Positions 24,017 to 32,641 of a DNA stretch of 64,000 nucleotides are shown in pieces; position 1 is the stretch's first letter; each line of letters begins with the position of its first letter. Source of the DNA: Galbibacter sp038433465 (GTDB lineage Bacteria; Bacteroidota; Bacteroidia; Flavobacteriales; Flavobacteriaceae); NCBI RefSeq assembly GCF_038433465.1, contig NZ_JAESVF010000002.1, positions 124,001 to 188,000 of the forward strand, read 5' to 3'. Position numbers and translations under genes: made by a program. The notes under the pieces are model-generated. The model saw nothing but the letters and a program-made list of their open reading frames with translations. It was not told the origin of the DNA and did no database searches.

Positions 24017-24411
24017 ATATAGACACAATTTACGACGCAGTTAATGCTTATTACGATTTAAGTCCTGGGGATTTACTCAAAAATACCAGAAAGAAAGAGG
24101 TTGTAGAAAAAAGACACGTATTTCTTTTTTTATGCTGTAAACACACAAAGAAATCACTTAATGAAATAGGTTATTATCCTGCTTCTTTAGGGTATAAAAA
24201 AATAGACCACGCAACAGTGCTTCATGCCAGAAATAAAATCAAAAGTCAATTAAAGATTTATAAAGACATAAAAGAAGATATAAAAGGAATTGAAATATTT
24301 ATTGACGATTTAAGAAAGTCTTTAGACACTACAAGAATTGTAGTTAGAAATGTAGACTTACTAGCTATATCCGAGGTTAATACAATGTATGAAAATAACT
24401 ACCTAAAATAA
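24007..24411 (+). CDS. Stand-alone DnaA domain IV-like protein
   Basis: 134 residues matching the DNA-binding C-terminal domain of DnaA: an early helix (RKKEVVEKRHVFLFLCCKHT), KSLNEIGYYPASLGYKKI, and the DnaA-box signature DHATVLHARNKI. There is no AAA+ ATPase domain. It could bind the phage or host origin or a phage promoter. Sits between ninG and a DUF6291-like gene in the replication module. Confidence 0.85.
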   Translation: MPIDIDTIYDAVNAYYDLSPGDLLKNTRKKEVVEKRHVFLFLCCKHTKKSLNEIGYYPASLGYKKIDHATVLHARNKIKSQLKIYKDIKEDIKGIEIFIDDLRKSLDTTRIVVRNVDLLAISEVNTMYENNYLK

Positions 24412-24438
24412 CCTAATTAAAACCAAACAATAACCAAG

Positions 24439-25059
24439 ATGCAAAGAGACAGTTTTATTTTTTACCGAAGCTTTTATGAAGGTATTAAAGAGTTGCCGAG
24501 AGATATTCAGGGAGAAGTGCTCACAGCTATAATGGAGTATAGCTTAAATGGAGAAACAACTGAAAATCTAAAGCCAGTCGCAAAGGCGATTTTCACTCTT
24601 GTAAAACCGCAGATAGACTCTAATAATCAGAGGTTTGAGAACGGAAAAAAAGGAGGTAGACCAACTAAAAAAAAAACCGAACAGAAACCTAACGATAACC
24701 AAACAAAAACCAAACCAATACCTAATGTAAATGATAATGTATATGTAAATGTAAATGATAATGTAGATGATGATGTATTAATCGACGTCGACGAACTCAA
24801 AAAAAAATACATTAAAAATGAAAAATTGGTAAACGCTTTTTGTGATAATAACGGAATTTCAAAAAATGAACTTTTTGATGGTTTAGAAAAATTCACAAAA
24901 AACCTAAAAGACAAAAACAGATTTTTAGAAAAAGAAAAAGAGTATGTAACATACTTTAAAAACTGGTTCGTAAAAAAAGAAAAAAGTTCCGCAAAAAAAG
25001 AAAGTAAAACAGCCGCACAAGCATTTAAAGAGAGAATCTATGGAAGTAGCACTAATTAA
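24439..25059 (+). CDS. DUF6291-like phage replication protein
   Basis: 206 residues. N-terminal part FIFYRSFYEGIKELPRDIQG with an IMEYSLNGE segment and KPQIDSNNQRFENGKKGGRP, typical of DUF6291/replisome-organiser-like phage proteins. A low-complexity Asn/Asp/Val linker is encoded by imperfect GTAAATGATAAT repeats, and a helical C-terminal domain (ENLVNAFCDNNG-like region to YVTYFKNWFVKKE) follows. It overlaps the next gene by 20 bp. Probably recruits helicase or origin proteins; exact job unknown. Confidence 0.65.
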   Translation: MQRDSFIFYRSFYEGIKELPRDIQGEVLTAIMEYSLNGETTENLKPVAKAIFTLVKPQIDSNNQRFENGKKGGRPTKKKTEQKPNDNQTKTKPIPNVNDNVYVNVNDNVDDDVLIDVDELKKKYIKNEKLVNAFCDNNGISKNELFDGLEKFTKNLKDKNRFLEKEKEYVTYFKNWFVKKEKSSAKKESKTAAQAFKERIYGSSTN

Positions 25060-25882
25060 ACCAGAAAACGTTTCGGTTCAGATTGTACAAATGGCAAACA
25101 AGCCACAAATGGCAGTTGCAATGGAAAACGTAAAATTACGAGATTATCCAGAAGATATGCGCTTAACAAATTGCGTAAACCTTGTTGAATGGCTTTTAAA
25201 TCTTCTTGGCGTGAACGCAAAAGACCAAACAGACCACCATACGGAACTTGCAAAGCATATTTTCAGCTCACACGGCAAATGGACTTTCCAAGAAATAAAA
25301 TTAGCATTCGAAATGTACGTTCGTGGCGATTTTTACGAAAATGGTAAACCGATGTTAGTCACTCAAAGCGTTAATGCGGTCGTATTTGGTCGTGTAATGC
25401 GTTCTTACGAAGAAAAAAAGAAAAGTGAGCTAGATGCTTATTACCGAAAGAAAAACGCTTTTAAAACGCCTGAAATGAGTTTGGAAGAAAAAAGAAAATA
25501 CGCTATTGAAAATCTATTATTAGCGCACGAGTGTTTTTTAGAGTCTGGAAAAGTAGAAGAAAACTATTATACAGCCTTTGATACGCTAATCGAATTAAAA
25601 TTTTTAAAGCCATACCAACAGTTCCAAAATTGGTACGATTTAAAAAAGAAAAACGCCTTAGTAATTCTTCAAAGCGAGTACCGAAATAAACTAAAAGAAC
25701 TCGATAAAAACGGAAAAAGGCAAAGCAAAGAGTATGCAGAAACCTACCGAGAGGGCGCAAGATTAACAACTGAATCGAAAGCAGTCGAAAAGCTGTATAA
25801 ATGCCTTGTTTTAAGAGATTTTTTTACTAAAAAAAACATGAACCAAGCAGAATTTTTAAAACTCGTTAAGGATGGTATTTAG
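25040..25882 (+). CDS. Replication-module protein of unknown family
   Basis: 280 residues, mainly helical: LTNCVNLVEWLLNLLGVN, HIFSSHGKWTFQEIKLAFEM and YEEKKKSELDAYYRKKNA. No Walker motif. Position after a DUF6291-like gene with a 20-bp overlap suggests a helicase loader or primosomal adaptor analogue, by context only. Confidence 0.6.
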   Translation: MEVALIKPENVSVQIVQMANKPQMAVAMENVKLRDYPEDMRLTNCVNLVEWLLNLLGVNAKDQTDHHTELAKHIFSSHGKWTFQEIKLAFEMYVRGDFYENGKPMLVTQSVNAVVFGRVMRSYEEKKKSELDAYYRKKNAFKTPEMSLEEKRKYAIENLLLAHECFLESGKVEENYYTAFDTLIELKFLKPYQQFQNWYDLKKKNALVILQSEYRNKLKELDKNGKRQSKEYAETYREGARLTTESKAVEKLYKCLVLRDFFTKKNMNQAEFLKLVKDGI

Positions 25883-25898
25883 GCAGGACATTCTGAAC

Positions 25899-26075
25899 AT
25901 GGATATAAAGAATAAACAGTTTAAAAACTCAATGAGTGAAAAGCAAGTTTGTTCAGAAATAGGGATAGCAAGGTCAACATTATACCGATTGAGTGTAGGC
26001 AAATCAATAACGACAGAAACGCTTGTAAAGTGTATTAGATGGACAGAAAAAGACTTAAACAGATATTTTAATTAA
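25899..26075 (+). CDS. Small HTH protein at end of replication module
   Basis: 58 residues from ATG 25899 (MDIKNKQFKNSMSEKQVCSE). HTH: MSEKQVCSEIGIARSTLYRL then SVGKSITTETLVK. An upstream in-frame ATG at 25872 overlaps the previous gene and is less likely. Small regulator; a candidate to bind the five palindromic sites, by position only. Confidence 0.65.
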   Translation: MDIKNKQFKNSMSEKQVCSEIGIARSTLYRLSVGKSITTETLVKCIRWTEKDLNRYFN

Positions 26076-26269
26076 TGCCTAAAAAAGACTTTAACACCTT
26101 ACCACCCGAAACAGAAATAGAAGTAATAGCAATAAAGGGTAAGAAAACTGTAAAAAAGATAATGCAATACTCTAAGGCTTTAACTATGGATAGAGCCAAA
26201 GGATGGGAATATATTTTTTATCAAAAAAACTTTAGTCAATTTAAAAAATGGAAGAATACAAAATTTTAA
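26075..26269 (+). CDS. Hypothetical small protein
   Basis: 64 residues, basic; ATG overlaps the previous stop by 1 bp, and the end overlaps the methyltransferase gene by 22 bp. Contains TEIEVIAIKGKKTVKKIMQY. No family recognised. Confidence 0.5.
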   Translation: MPKKDFNTLPPETEIEVIAIKGKKTVKKIMQYSKALTMDRAKGWEYIFYQKNFSQFKKWKNTKF

Positions 26270-26901
26270 ATCTATACGCTTGTCTTGGTGGTAATAGATA
26301 CAAATGGAATGAAGTTTACGACAACATCGAAGTAACCGCAGTTGAACTAGACTCAGAATTAGCTAAATTATATCAAGAGCGATTTCCAAATGATAAAGTA
26401 ATTATTGCAGATGCTCATCAGTATCTATTAGACCATTACAAGGGATTTGATTTTATATGGACAAGTCCGCCATGCCCTACGCATAGTCGTTTGGTTACTT
26501 CAAATAAAAATAAAATAAAAATGAAGTACCCGGACATGAAATTATACCAAGAAATAATATTTTTAGATAATTTTTTTGAGGGGAAGTATGTAGTAGAAAA
26601 TGTAATCCCTTACTATACACCTCTAATACCGGCTAAAAAAAGAGGTAGACATTTATACTGGACTAACTTTAACTTGCCTAATGATTTAAAGGAAAGAAAA
26701 ACAATAGGTATAAGCACAGCAAAAGACGAAGTTAATAAACTTTGCAAATTCCACGATTACGATTTTAGAAAATACAAAGGTAAACAACCGTTAAATAAAA
26801 TAGCACGCAATTTAGTTGATTATGAAGCGGGTAAAACTATTCTTCAAACAGCTTTGAATATTAAAAAACAAAACGAACTAAAACAACTTGAATTGTTATG
26901 A
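26248..26901 (+). CDS. Compact C5-cytosine DNA methyltransferase-like protein
   Basis: 217 residues. AdoMet motif I-like ILNLYACLGGNRYKW, acidic loop VELD, the catalytic PC motif TSPPCPTHS (motif IV), VVENV (motif VI), and a motif X-like end QPLNKIARNLVDYEAGK. Shorter than typical C5 enzymes (300 or more), with little room for a target-recognition domain. No cognate restriction gene. Likely protects phage DNA or helps modify it. Overlaps the next gene by 4 bp. Confidence 0.8.
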   Translation: MEEYKILNLYACLGGNRYKWNEVYDNIEVTAVELDSELAKLYQERFPNDKVIIADAHQYLLDHYKGFDFIWTSPPCPTHSRLVTSNKNKIKMKYPDMKLYQEIIFLDNFFEGKYVVENVIPYYTPLIPAKKRGRHLYWTNFNLPNDLKERKTIGISTAKDEVNKLCKFHDYDFRKYKGKQPLNKIARNLVDYEAGKTILQTALNIKKQNELKQLELL

Positions 26902-27365
26902 AAACAATAGAAGAAGTAAAAGAGCATTTTAAAGATGCGAAAGTAGTTAGGTGTTTGGAAGATTGGGATGTTTATGACGTATCAGAACTAATTGAGGGTG
27001 TGCATGTTTATTTTAATAATTTTTGGGTTAAAGCAAAAGGCGGAGATATTTTATTATACGACGCAAAAAATAACCGACTCGCCGAAATAATCGAGTATAA
27101 AAACCCGCAATCAAAATTCAAAGAAACATTAAACAGTTTAGCCGATTTACTTGAATACAAAAATAAAAAGTATGGGAATTCAGCTTTAGAACCTTTGGAA
27201 ATTTTCAGCAACAAAACCAAAGTAGGCACAAGATTAGACGATAAACTAGCAAGAATTAAAAACAGCGATAAACTACATAAAAACGATGTAGCCGATATAA
27301 TAGGGTACTTAACGCTTGTGTGTGTTGAGAAAGACTGGACTAATTTTAACGAATTTAAAGATTAA
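26898..27365 (+). CDS. DUF1599-like (nucleotide-modification-associated) protein
   Basis: 155 residues. The C-terminal half reads LADLLEYKNKKYGNSALEPL, TRLDDKLARIKNSDKLHKND and DIIGYLTLVCVEKDW, the pattern of DUF1599 proteins, a family linked to phage nucleotide modification. The N-terminal half (about 1-70) is beta-rich and unassigned. Coupled by overlap to the methyltransferase gene. Confidence 0.65.
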   Translation: MKTIEEVKEHFKDAKVVRCLEDWDVYDVSELIEGVHVYFNNFWVKAKGGDILLYDAKNNRLAEIIEYKNPQSKFKETLNSLADLLEYKNKKYGNSALEPLEIFSNKTKVGTRLDDKLARIKNSDKLHKNDVADIIGYLTLVCVEKDWTNFNEFKD

Positions 27366-27369
27366 GGAA

Positions 27370-27519
27370 ATGACAACAAAAGAAGCATCAGAAATACTCC
27401 AACAATTCAACAGATGGCGCAGAGATGTAAACGTGCCATCAAAATACAAACCACCAAGACCCACGTTAATAGGACAGGCAATCGATAAAGCAATAGAAGT
27501 GTTGAAAGAAAATAATTAA
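27370..27519 (+). CDS. Small helical protein ending the early operon
   Basis: 49 residues from ATG 27370, preceded by AAGGA. Sequence EASEILQQFNRWRRDVNVPS is helical and basic. Ends 14 bp before operator copy 3. Function unknown. Confidence 0.55.
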   Translation: MTTKEASEILQQFNRWRRDVNVPSKYKPPRPTLIGQAIDKAIEVLKENN

Positions 27520-27533
27520 AAAAATATTTCATT

Positions 27534-27568
27534 ATTTAGAATCATTCTAAATTATTTTTGTATATTTG
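27534..27568 (+). promoter_or_regulatory. Phage palindromic operator (copy 3) and promoter
   Basis: ATTTAGAATCATTCTAAAT at 27534-27552, 8-bp spacer, then TATATTTG (27561-27568). The palindrome covers the region where the -33 element should be. Directs transcription toward the packaging genes through a short leader with a terminator. Confidence 0.7.
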
Positions 27569-27596
27569 TAGTAAGTTGGTTGGTTAGTTATAAGAG

Positions 27597-27631
27597 GGCG
27601 TTAGATGTCAAATGACGTCAGCGCCTTTTTT
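27597..27631 (+). terminator. Terminator/attenuator hairpin ahead of terminase genes
   Basis: GGCG...GTC-AAAT-GAC...CGCC stem with a few wobbles and one bulge, followed by six T. It would stop transcripts from the promoter at 27561 after about 57 nt. An in-frame ATG inside the hairpin (27605) is therefore not taken as the terminase start. Confidence 0.65.
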
Positions 27632-27658
27632 AATTTAGATTATTTAATAGTAAAAACA

Positions 27659-28123
27659 ATGAGCGCTTACACAGACGAAGAAGTGAACGAAATGTTTAGC
27701 AATGTTTTGAAAAGAATAGAAAGCGGGGAGTCTGTTAAATTTATCTTAGATAACTATTCCGATACTCCTAGCAGAGATACTTTTTATAAATGGTTAAAAG
27801 AGAGAGATGGATTTGCTGACAATTACGCGCGCGCGTGCGAGGTTAGAGAGGAGCAAATATTCGATGATATTCTAACTATAGCAGACGAAAACAACGCTGA
27901 TGTAAGTGTTTCAGAAGATGGAGCGATTAAGATAGACGGAAACGCTATTCAGCGGTCTAAATTAAAAATAGACGCTCGTAAATGGGTTTTGTCAAAGATG
28001 AACCCGAAGAAGTACGGCGATAAATTAGATGTTACAACTAATGGGGATAGTGTTAACATGTCCGAGGAAGAACGACAAAAACGAATTAATGAACTACTTT
28101 TAAAAGCAAAAAGTAACGCTTAA
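27659..28123 (+). CDS. Terminase small subunit
   Basis: 154 residues from ATG 27659. N-terminal HTH-like part (IESGESVKFILDNYSDTPSR, DTFYKWLKERDGFADNYARA), middle EEQIFDDILTIADENNADVS, and end RKWVLSKMNPKKYGDKLDVT, the pattern of terminase small subunits that load DNA onto the packaging motor. Next to the large subunit, 99 bp upstream. Confidence 0.85.
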   Translation: MSAYTDEEVNEMFSNVLKRIESGESVKFILDNYSDTPSRDTFYKWLKERDGFADNYARACEVREEQIFDDILTIADENNADVSVSEDGAIKIDGNAIQRSKLKIDARKWVLSKMNPKKYGDKLDVTTNGDSVNMSEEERQKRINELLLKAKSNA

Positions 28124-28222
28124 AGTTCTCGGAGTCTAATAAATTACCGACAAAACACCTAAAAACCACTTAAAAAATAACGCTAGAGGTTCAATAACTA
28201 ATCAACTGTAAAAAGCTAACTT

Positions 28223-29647
28223 ATGACTTTAACAGTTGCCGAAATAGAGGAATTAGATAGATTACTGGAAGAACAGCGTATATTTCGACTTAAAAAAGGT
28301 CTTACAGACTTCACAGATAAGACAAATCCGAATTATAAAGAACTTTATAACGCAATTAATTCTCAAAAATGGGGATTTGACGAGAACGGAAAGCCAAAAC
28401 TTTTAGATGGTTATGTAGGCGCTGTATTAGAGGGAAGTTCAAGAAGCGGTAAAACTTGGTCTGGTGTAGATGTAATAATTTGGCTTTGTACAGAAGTAGA
28501 AACTAACTGTACAATTAACATTGTTAGAGAAACATACGCAGAATTTAAAACTACGCTTTATCTTGATTTTAAACAACGTTTAGATGACTTTAACATCCCT
28601 AATCCATTCCATACAGCGCAAGAGGTAAAAAGCTTTAAAATAGGTAAAAATCAAATTAATTTTCTTGGTTCTGATAAGATAGGAAAGAAACACGGTGCGG
28701 GTTCTGATTATATTTTCTTTAACGAAGCAATGCACATACCTAAAGACGTTTTTAATCAGCTTAAAATGCGTTGTAATAAGTTCTGGTGGTGTGATTATAA
28801 CCCTAGTGTAACGGATCATTATATTTTTGATTCTGTTATTCCTCGTCCAGATGTTACATTCTTACGTACTACATTCAACGATAACCCTTTTATATCGGCA
28901 AATCAAAGAAACGAAATTCTATCGTATGAACCTTGGTTGCCAAATAGCTACGAGGTTATAGGTAGTGAAATTTTTTATAACGGAGAACCTATATCGGACA
29001 CAAACCAACCGCCACCACACCCGACAAATGTAGATCATGGAACTGCTGACGAATTTATGTGGAAAGTGTACGGCTTAGGATTACGTGGAGCAATGAAAGG
29101 ACTTGTATTTAATAACGTTAGATATATAGATGAGTTCCCAGATTTAGGGTATACTTACGGAATGGATTTTGGCTTTACAACCGACCCCACAACATTAGTT
29201 AAATACGCTGAGGACGAGACAGATATTTATTTAGAATTGCTTCTTTACAGTCCGACAGAAACCCCTGAGGAAATTGATAGTTTTTTGAACGAAATAGGTA
29301 TTGAAAAGCACTTACCTATAACAGCCGATAGTTCGGATAGATACACGAGCGAAAACAACGGAGCGGTTGAAATGGTAAGGTCATTAAGTGATTTAGGCTG
29401 GAGTATTAATAAAGTTCGCAAAAAGAAGTCTGTAATGTTTTGGCTTACGTCAATGAAGAAGAAACGAATTAACATCGTTAAATCAAGACTTTATAAAGAA
29501 GCCAAAAAAGAGCAGGAAAACTACAAGATGAAAGAAATTAACGGTATTTCAATCAATCAACCAGAAGACAATTACAATCATTTCTTTGATGGGGCAAGAT
29601 ATGCGCACATGAGTTGGAACGAGCAAGAATACACTATACACTTTTAA
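28223..29647 (+). CDS. Terminase large subunit
   Basis: Packaging ATPase and nuclease, 474 residues. Walker A GSSRSGKT at 71-78, Walker B DYIFFNEA at 162-169, coupling motif region FLRTTFNDNPF. RNase H-like nuclease domain with GMDFGFTTDPTT (Asp), ITADSSDR (Asp) and a late acidic HFFDGARYA. 99-bp gap upstream has no gene; downstream is operator copy 4. Confidence 0.95.
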   Translation: MTLTVAEIEELDRLLEEQRIFRLKKGLTDFTDKTNPNYKELYNAINSQKWGFDENGKPKLLDGYVGAVLEGSSRSGKTWSGVDVIIWLCTEVETNCTINIVRETYAEFKTTLYLDFKQRLDDFNIPNPFHTAQEVKSFKIGKNQINFLGSDKIGKKHGAGSDYIFFNEAMHIPKDVFNQLKMRCNKFWWCDYNPSVTDHYIFDSVIPRPDVTFLRTTFNDNPFISANQRNEILSYEPWLPNSYEVIGSEIFYNGEPISDTNQPPPHPTNVDHGTADEFMWKVYGLGLRGAMKGLVFNNVRYIDEFPDLGYTYGMDFGFTTDPTTLVKYAEDETDIYLELLLYSPTETPEEIDSFLNEIGIEKHLPITADSSDRYTSENNGAVEMVRSLSDLGWSINKVRKKKSVMFWLTSMKKKRINIVKSRLYKEAKKEQENYKMKEINGISINQPEDNYNHFFDGARYAHMSWNEQEYTIHF

Positions 29648-29665
29648 TTGAAAATAATTTTTCTT

Positions 29666-29700
29666 ATTTAGAATCATTCTAAATAATTTTATTATATTTG
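29666..29700 (+). promoter_or_regulatory. Phage palindromic operator (copy 4) and promoter
   Basis: ATTTAGAATCATTCTAAAT at 29666-29684, 8-bp spacer, TATATTTG at 29693-29700, then 21 bp to the portal ATG. Same geometry as copy 3. Confidence 0.7.
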
Positions 29701-29721
29701 CCTATAACTATCACATTTTAA

Positions 29722-31359
29722 ATGGTTTTAAGTCTTACAGATAAAGAAGAAATATTAAAAAATCCTCGTAATTCTGATATTTCAGAGTTTAAAGCGAGTC
29801 ATAAAGTCCTTGATATTTATTGTCATGGTGGCGATGTTGCTTCTGAATTGGAGCAAGTAAAGAATTATGAAAACGACTCGCAAAAGGATTTAAGACGTAA
29901 AATTGCGAGGTCTACAAAAGACTTAGTAAGTGATTTAATAAAGCCGAGTGAAAAAGTGTTCAGTGCTTCTGGTTCTAATTTAGAAATCGAGTTAAAAGCT
30001 AAAGCTAACGAGGACAAATTCAAACAGCATTTAAGTAAACTGCCAGATGGTGGAAGTATTCGCCAATGGATGCAAAACTATTGGTTAGACGCTTACATTT
30101 GCGACCCGAACGCTGTACTACTTGTAGAGTCAGACGATAACGGCATAGCTTACCCGACTTACAAGAGTATTAATGTTATTTACGACTACCTTGTTACATG
30201 GGGTAAAATCGAATATTTAGTTTTAAGATACAAAGAAGTAAAAGACGATAAAGGAAAGATAACTAAAATTGTTTATCGAATTTACGACGATAACACCGAC
30301 GGACTTTACTATTTAGATTCAAACCAAAAGATTAAAGAATATACAGAGGAAGAAAACGAGGTTATTAATCACAACTTAGGATTCGTTCCTGCTGTGATTG
30401 CTTCGGATATTGTAGATAAAAAAACAAGTGGGAAACTTTCGTTTATCAATAAAATAGACGAGATTTTAAAAGAATACATGCGAGATTCTTCTGTACATTC
30501 TATTTACAAGTTTTTACACGGTTTTCCGAGATATTGGCAGTATTCTACTAATTGTACTACTTGCTTCGGTAAAGGTCAGATAAAAGACCCGCAGGATAAT
30601 ACCAAAATGGTAACGTGTCCGACTTGTAGCGGTACTGGATTAAAGAAAACGCACGATGTTTCCGACGGTATTAACTTACCAATTCCAAAAAACAGCGATC
30701 AACCGAAGTTAGCGCCAGATTTAGCAGGATTTGTTCAGCCAGACTTAAAGACTTGGGAAAAGCAAGTTGAAGAAATGCAAAGCATGAAAAGAGATATGCA
30801 CTTTGCTATTTGGGGAACACACATAAGCGATGAGAAAAGCAATACAGCGACAGGAAGATTTATCGACGCACAACCAGTTAACGATACATTAAATACGATT
30901 ACAAGCACTGGGGAGCGCATAGAAGAAGCGTTAATTACATACATGGCTGAAATCATGTACCCAGAGGGGGTAACAAGTATTTCGAGTAAATGGGGTAGAC
31001 GCTACATGGTTGAGACTCCAGACGTTTTATGGGAGAAGTATATCACAGCAAAAGAGAAGCAAGCGCCAATAACAACGCTTGATTATTTATATAAACAATT
31101 TTTATCAGCAGAGTATCACAATGATAACAAAATGCTAGATCAAAAATTAAAAGAATTTTACTTAGAGCCTTTTCCTCATTATTCCTTATCAGATTTAAAG
31201 GACATGGCTACTAAGGAGCAGATACAGAAGAAACTTTTATTTTCCGACTGGAACAGCGAGACAGAAATTGACTACTCGCAATCTTATGACGTTTTAAAAG
31301 CTTCTTTTGATAAATATTTTAATGATAATTTAAAACTAACAGAAAATGAAGAAGCTTAA
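29722..31359 (+). CDS. Portal protein with DnaJ-type zinc motifs
   Basis: 545 residues. It follows terminase and precedes scaffold and capsid. Portal-like features include the helical segment KLSFINKIDEILKEYMRDSS and NTATGRFIDAQPVNDTLNTI. At 278-306 it has two CxxCxGxG motifs (CTTCFGKG with Cys278/281, CPTCSGTG with Cys299/302), as in the DnaJ zinc-binding domain, inserted before the C-terminal stem/wing region. Portals form the dodecameric DNA gate. Overlaps the next gene by 14 bp. Confidence 0.85.
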   Translation: MVLSLTDKEEILKNPRNSDISEFKASHKVLDIYCHGGDVASELEQVKNYENDSQKDLRRKIARSTKDLVSDLIKPSEKVFSASGSNLEIELKAKANEDKFKQHLSKLPDGGSIRQWMQNYWLDAYICDPNAVLLVESDDNGIAYPTYKSINVIYDYLVTWGKIEYLVLRYKEVKDDKGKITKIVYRIYDDNTDGLYYLDSNQKIKEYTEEENEVINHNLGFVPAVIASDIVDKKTSGKLSFINKIDEILKEYMRDSSVHSIYKFLHGFPRYWQYSTNCTTCFGKGQIKDPQDNTKMVTCPTCSGTGLKKTHDVSDGINLPIPKNSDQPKLAPDLAGFVQPDLKTWEKQVEEMQSMKRDMHFAIWGTHISDEKSNTATGRFIDAQPVNDTLNTITSTGERIEEALITYMAEIMYPEGVTSISSKWGRRYMVETPDVLWEKYITAKEKQAPITTLDYLYKQFLSAEYHNDNKMLDQKLKEFYLEPFPHYSLSDLKDMATKEQIQKKLLFSDWNSETEIDYSQSYDVLKASFDKYFNDNLKLTENEEA

Positions 31360-31669
31360 AGCTACAAAAGTAACCTTTCAAAAAGGCAAAGAAATTAAAT
31401 CCGAATTAATCGGAGAGAAAAAAGTAATGGACTCGATTGCTGATAATTTAGTAACAGATAGTAAGCACGCTATCGAAGAAGCTGAAAAATCCAAAGACGG
31501 CAAGATAATTACTTTTACTGCTTACGAAGAAGTAGAGGAAGTAAAAGAGTCAGAAACAGAGCTAAACACTTTAAGAGTGAAATACGAAGAACTATTCGGA
31601 GAAAAGCCACACCACGCAACAAAAGCCGAAACTTTAATTAAAAAAATCGAAGAAGCTGAAAAAGCTTAA
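31346..31669 (+). CDS. Small head-region protein with LEM/HeH-like tail
   Basis: 107 residues, Lys/Glu-rich. N-terminus KATKVTFQKGKEIKSEL; C-terminus LRVKYEELFGEKPHHATKAETLIKKI resembles the short helix-extended-helix (HeH/LEM) module of phage structural proteins. Overlaps portal by 14 bp. Probably head morphogenesis. Confidence 0.6.
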   Translation: MKKLKATKVTFQKGKEIKSELIGEKKVMDSIADNLVTDSKHAIEEAEKSKDGKIITFTAYEEVEEVKESETELNTLRVKYEELFGEKPHHATKAETLIKKIEEAEKA

Positions 31670-31720
31670 TCAATCATCATCAATCACAAGGCAAGATAAT
31701 GCCTAAAGAAAACGAACATT

Positions 31721-32536
31721 ATGTTAGATACAACATCACAAGAAAAATTATCCAAGTTATTAGGGATAGACCAAAAGAATTTATTAGAAATTCTAAAAAG
31801 CGACGAAGAAAAATCGTTGCTAATTCCAGAGGGGGAGTTATTTACAGAGGATCAGTTAACCAAAAGAGACGGTTCTAAGTATAACGAGGGAAAAGAGGCA
31901 GGTGTTGAAATGCTTGTTAAAGAACTAAAAAAAGAACACAGTTATGATTTTGAGGGAAAAGATGTAAAAGCATTTTTAAACCATCATAACGAGCAATTAA
32001 AAACTAAGTATTCAAAAGGAAATAACGAAAAGGTTATTGAACTTGAAGCAGACTTAAAAAAGCAAAAAGAAGCTTTCGAAAAAGAATTAGGAGCATTAAA
32101 AACTGAAAAAGAAAATCTTACCACAACGTTAAGAACGCAGAAAGTAAGAAATCAGCTTTTAGGAATTATGCCAAAAGAAACAACTATTAAAAGCGATGCG
32201 ATCATAACGCTTTTTAATAGTGAGCACCAAATTATTGAAGAAGACGGAAAGGTATTTGTAACAAAGAACGGTCAGAAGTTGAAAGACGATAAAACGCAAG
32301 AGCCGTTAACTATTGACAGTGTATTTACTGAGTACGTAGCAAAAGAGGGTTTTGCAAAAGGAGTTTCTGGACGAGGTGGAGGAAATGAGCCTGGAGGTTC
32401 AAATCCATACGCAGGGATAAAAACACCGCAAGACTTTCAAGAGAAATGGAAAAAAGAAAATCCAAACGCTTCTGTAACTTCATCAAAGTATGACGAGGAT
32501 TACCAAGCGTTTAGACAGTCTCAAAAAGAGGCATAA
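31721..32536 (+). CDS. Scaffolding protein
   Basis: 271 residues with central coiled coil (about 105-145, IELEADLKKQKEAFEKELGA) and Gly-rich linker GRGGGNEPGGSNPYAG before a short helical C-terminus (PQDFQEKWKKENP). The layout, directly upstream of major capsid, is that of tailed-phage scaffold proteins. Confidence 0.8.
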   Translation: MLDTTSQEKLSKLLGIDQKNLLEILKSDEEKSLLIPEGELFTEDQLTKRDGSKYNEGKEAGVEMLVKELKKEHSYDFEGKDVKAFLNHHNEQLKTKYSKGNNEKVIELEADLKKQKEAFEKELGALKTEKENLTTTLRTQKVRNQLLGIMPKETTIKSDAIITLFNSEHQIIEEDGKVFVTKNGQKLKDDKTQEPLTIDSVFTEYVAKEGFAKGVSGRGGGNEPGGSNPYAGIKTPQDFQEKWKKENPNASVTSSKYDEDYQAFRQSQKEA

Positions 32537-32641
32537 AAGCATAGCAAGCTTTAAAAAGGCTAAAGACTTCACACGCCGAGAAAATGGCACAGATTAAAAG
32601 GCAAGATACCGCTATTATTATTTAACTTAAAAATTATAAAA

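Noticed and set aside
31699..31878. 59-codon very basic ORF overlapping the scaffold gene start (MPKENEHYVRYNITRK)
   Set aside because: Composition is what a shifted frame of an AT-rich, Lys/Glu-rich gene gives; no separate ribosome site or conserved feature.
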